NCBI RefSeq assembly: GCF_019443125.1
Contig: NZ_JAHYXK010000001.1
Coordinates: 261,608-325,607, forward strand
DNA from: Pontibacter aydingkolensis
GTDB taxonomy: Bacteria > Bacteroidota > Bacteroidia > Cytophagales > Hymenobacteraceae
Reading direction: 5' to 3'
Length of the DNA: 64,000 bases
The notes under the pieces are model-generated. The model saw nothing but the letters and a program-made list of their open reading frames with translations. It ran no database searches and had not been told where the DNA came from. The position numbers and the translations under genes were made by a program. Below, in pieces: positions 60,831 through 64,000 of this stretch (its first letter is position 1; each line of letters begins with the position of its first letter).

Positions 60831-62696
60831 CTACTCTATCTTTTTACCCTGCATCGCCTGCTTGATCGAGATCTGCATTATACGCTCTGCAAACGGGCTA
60901 GTTTGCTCTTCCAATGTATCTATAGCAGTGTAAATAGCATCTTTATCACCGCCTGCAGCTAATACATCACGCAGGTTCTGAAGATTTTTATGTGTTAATT
61001 GTATCTCCTCTTCTGTCAGGTGCTCGCCATTCTTATCTACAAATCGCTCTACCTGGTACAGCATCTGTTCTGCCGTAGAGCGGGCCTCTATCTGCATACG
61101 GGCTGCCACGTCTTCTTTGGCATTCAGCATCGAGTCCATCAGCATTTGCTCTACCTGCTCGTCTGTTAAGCCATACTGTGGTTTTACCTCTACCTCCTGG
61201 CGCACTCCTGATCGCACTTCAATAGCCTCAACCTTAAGTATACCATCGGCATTAAGTATAAAATTCACATCTACTTTCGGGAAACCGGCTGGCATGGCAG
61301 GTATTCCCTTCAGGTCGAACTCTGCCAGTTTACGGTTTTCTTTTACAAGGTCGCGCTCACCCTGGTAAACTGATATCTTCATGTTAACCTGCCCGTCTAC
61401 AGAAGTTGTATACTGGCGGCCTGCTTTGGTTGGAATCTTGGAGTTACGTGGGATGATCGGGTCCATCAAGCCACCCATTGTTTCGATACCCAGTGTAAGC
61501 GGCGTTACGTCCAGCAGTAATATGTCTTTACGGTTACCGGCCAATATATCTGCTTGTATGGCAGCGCCAAGTGCAACTACCTCGTCCGGGTTAAGCGAGT
61601 TATTAGCAGGCTTACCGAAAAACTCAGAAACCGCCTCGTATACCATCGGCACGCGTGTAGAGCCACCTACCATAATTACAGCATCTATCTGCTCCGGCTG
61701 CAGTTTCGCATCTGCCATCGCCTGCTTACAGCTTTCAATAGTTTTGGAAACGATTGGCGCAATCAACGTCTCAAAAGTATGGCGTTCTATGTGGCAGTCT
61801 ATTGTACCATCGATGTTGCTGGTGTATACCTCCTGCGAGCTTAACGTTTTCTTTGCTTCCTCTGCTTTAAGGCGCAACTCCTGCTGCAGGTGCTTATCTT
61901 CATTAACTGTATCCGCTATCAGTTCATTATTTTGTATCCAATGGTTGATGATAGCACGGTCAAAGTCATCGCCGCCCAGGTACGTGTCGCCGTTAGTGGA
62001 GAGCACCTCAAAAATACCCTGGTGTATGCTAAGTATAGAGATATCAAATGTGCCGCCACCTAAGTCATACACGGCTACTGTTTTTTCCTCTGCAGGATCA
62101 ATGCCGATGCCGTAGGCTAGTGCAGCTGCTGTTGGCTCGTTTACAATACGCAACACCTCTAAGCCTGCTAATTTACCGGCATCGCGCGTTGCCTGGCGCT
62201 GTGAATCATTAAAGTATGCCGGCACGGTAATTACTGCTCTATTAACAGGCGTTTTAAGCGAGTGCTCAGCACGTTCGCGCAGTTCTTTCAGTATCTCTGC
62301 AGATAGCTTTATCGGAGAATAAAATCTATCCTGCACCCGTACTTTTACAAGTCCTTCGCTGTTATCATCAATAATCTTATAACCGAAATAATTTTTATGC
62401 TCACCAAGGTCTTTATAAGATTTACCAAGAAGGCGCTTAACAGAATAAATGGTATTTGCCGGGTCTGTGGTGAGATAGTCTTTTGCTAAAGTACCTACTA
62501 TTGTCTCGCCATTTGCTGCGAAGTGCACCACCGATGGAACAATAGTGCCCTGGCCTTGGTCATTTATCGCGATGGGTTTTCTATCTTCAGGATGGATGTA
62601 GGCCACTAAACTATTCGTTGTGCCCAGATCTATACCTACAATTACTTCTTCTTGCTGTATGGAACCCGTTGAAAGGTTTATTGCAACTTTTGCCAT
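60831..62696 (-). CDS. hscA: Hsp70-family chaperone, HscA-like
   Basis: The 621-aa chaperone has GIDLGTTNSLVAY (residues 21-33), VPAYFNDSQRQATRDAGKLAGL, AVYDLGGGTFDISIL, IMVGGSTRVPMVYEAV, and a substrate-binding domain with LLLDVTPLTLGIETMGG. The N-terminal extension before the first motif (about 15 residues with IQQEEV) and the overall length match HscA rather than DnaK (about 640), so Fe-S cluster assembly is its likely job. HscB and isc genes are not nearby. The call HscA over DnaK is probable, not certain. An exact -7 box lies about 50 bp upstream. Confidence 0.85.
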   Translation of the reverse strand: MAKVAINLSTGSIQQEEVIVGIDLGTTNSLVAYIHPEDRKPIAINDQGQGTIVPSVVHFAANGETIVGTLAKDYLTTDPANTIYSVKRLLGKSYKDLGEHKNYFGYKIIDDNSEGLVKVRVQDRFYSPIKLSAEILKELRERAEHSLKTPVNRAVITVPAYFNDSQRQATRDAGKLAGLEVLRIVNEPTAAALAYGIGIDPAEEKTVAVYDLGGGTFDISILSIHQGIFEVLSTNGDTYLGGDDFDRAIINHWIQNNELIADTVNEDKHLQQELRLKAEEAKKTLSSQEVYTSNIDGTIDCHIERHTFETLIAPIVSKTIESCKQAMADAKLQPEQIDAVIMVGGSTRVPMVYEAVSEFFGKPANNSLNPDEVVALGAAIQADILAGNRKDILLLDVTPLTLGIETMGGLMDPIIPRNSKIPTKAGRQYTTSVDGQVNMKISVYQGERDLVKENRKLAEFDLKGIPAMPAGFPKVDVNFILNADGILKVEAIEVRSGVRQEVEVKPQYGLTDEQVEQMLMDSMLNAKEDVAARMQIEARSTAEQMLYQVERFVDKNGEHLTEEEIQLTHKNLQNLRDVLAAGGDKDAIYTAIDTLEEQTSPFAERIMQISIKQAMQGKKIE

Positions 62697-62746
62697 AGTT
62701 TCAGATTTACATGAGGCCTCTGTTTAAAGAACAGTGGCTCGCGGCA

Positions 62747-62754
62747 CAAAGTTA
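62747..62754 (-). promoter_or_regulatory. Candidate -7 element of the hscA-like gene
   Basis: The minus strand reads TAACTTTG, an exact TAnnTTTG match, 51 bp before the ATG at 62696. Confidence 0.5.
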
Positions 62755-62821
62755 CGAATAATTTAGGGAGGGATTGGCCTTGAGTTCAGAACTGCTAACC
62801 TTGACTTATACTTACTGGCTA

Positions 62822-63121
62822 TTATTCCTTTTTCTTCGGCACCACAATAAACACATCTTCATTAGGACGCTTCATCAGGTATTTCTCCCGCGCAAATTTC
62901 TCCAACAACTCAGGATTACCCATTAATTCCCGGCGATCTTTCTCTACCTCTGCCATCCTTTCCAGATAAAACTGTTTCTTTTCCTCCTCATCATGCAGTG
63001 TTCTCCTCATTTGGTACTGCGTAATAAAATCATTGGAATCGAAAAAAAGCATCCAAACCAGAAATAAAGCCGTGGTGATAAAATAATAATTGCGGAAAAA
63101 CTTTGGAATGCGCTTGATCAT
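62822..63121 (-). CDS. DivIC/FtsB-like septum protein
   Basis: The 99-aa protein has one membrane helix near the N-terminus (YYFITTALFLVWMLFFD, about residues 12-28) followed by a coiled coil rich in Glu, Arg and Lys and the family end FAREKYLMKRPNEDVFIVVPKK. FtsB/DivIC proteins join FtsL and FtsQ at the division septum. It lies downstream of eno on the same strand, a common Bacteroidota pair; eno has its own hairpin between. Confidence 0.9.
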   Translation of the reverse strand: MIKRIPKFFRNYYFITTALFLVWMLFFDSNDFITQYQMRRTLHDEEEKKQFYLERMAEVEKDRRELMGNPELLEKFAREKYLMKRPNEDVFIVVPKKKE

Positions 63122-63154
63122 GGCCTGAAAGTATAAGGGTGCTTATACAAAAAT

Positions 63155-63184
63155 AAGGCTGTGAGTTATAAAACCCACAGCCTT
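63155..63184 (-). terminator. Terminator of eno
   Basis: AAGGCTGTG (63155-63163) and CACAGCCTT (63176-63184) form a 9-bp stem; on the minus strand it is followed by ATTTTTG. It is 28 bp past the eno stop. Confidence 0.85.
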
Positions 63185-63212
63185 AGCTATAAATATTTTT
63201 GAGATCGGTAAA

Positions 63213-64000
<788 letters not shown>

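Noticed and set aside
61381-62115. Forward 244-aa frame
   Set aside because: It is antisense to the Hsp70-type gene in the codon-mirror frame; long antisense frames are common opposite such genes.

Overview
The window is chromosomal DNA of a Bacteroidota bacterium, most likely a member of Cytophagales/Hymenobacteraceae close to Pontibacter. The support is a SprB-repeat surface protein, Bacteroidota-type promoters (TTG, about 20 bp, then TAnnTTTG), weak or absent Shine-Dalgarno sequences, a long SecA, DUF3108, DUF4097 and DUF2490 proteins, and many short palindromic intergenic repeats. The genus is an inference. No prophage, insertion sequence, CRISPR array, rRNA or convincing tRNA is visible. 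The content is mostly housekeeping and envelope biogenesis.

Layout. 1-3.3 kb: 5' part of a secreted SprB-repeat protein, a 58-aa protein, pnuC and a rhodanese. 4-14.4 kb, forward: guaB; an Rsb-type partner-switching module (membrane PP2C phosphatase, STAS antagonist, RsbW-like kinase); an envelope-folding operon of two parvulin isomerases and a MoxR ATPase; a hypothetical gene. 14.5-25.5 kb: SDR, GNAT, an outer-membrane protein, recA, DUF3108, a PhoB/PhoR-like pair, an RluA-type synthase, a quinone oxidoreductase and a MacB-type permease. 25.7-27.5 kb: BlaI/BlaR1-type repressor and M56 sensor behind three operators. 27.7-30.4 kb: rplM-rpsI-rpsB and tsf. 30.5-34 kb, reverse: HigBA toxin-antitoxin, a membrane MutS-like ATPase and RidA. 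34-37 kb: an acyltransferase and an EptA-like sulfatase-fold transferase. 37-39.3 kb: ECF sigma factor, probable anti-sigma factor and a DUF4097 protein. 40-53 kb, reverse: ALDH7-like dehydrogenase, Deg protease, Hsp20, DUF2490, M20 amidohydrolase, SPOR lipoprotein, deoC, secA, GNAT, dapF. 53-60.5 kb: rRNA methyltransferase, an AT-rich FkbM methyltransferase, Ppx/GppA, a large TPR protein, Ldh-type oxidoreductase and a small membrane protein. 60.8-64 kb, reverse: HscA/DnaK-type chaperone, DivIC/FtsB-like protein and enolase, cut by the window edge.

How the parts relate. Several genes serve envelope quality control: the two parvulin isomerases, the Deg protease, SecA, the SPOR and outer-membrane proteins, and probably the sigma/anti-sigma/DUF4097 unit. 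Three regulatory circuits carry readable sites or architecture: the Rsb-like module, the BlaI/BlaR1 pair with three 15-bp palindromes, and HigBA with a 39-bp dyad over its start.

The most unusual signal is a 7-mer, AAGTATA/TATACTT. I count about 160 copies by eye on both strands, where roughly 10 would be expected. It lies in genes and gaps alike, but is missing from the ribosomal-protein/tsf block and from the AT-rich fkbM gene. The longer intergenic gaps hold at least six families of palindromic or nested inverted repeats, two of which form roughly 180-bp and 310-bp composite elements present in more than one copy.
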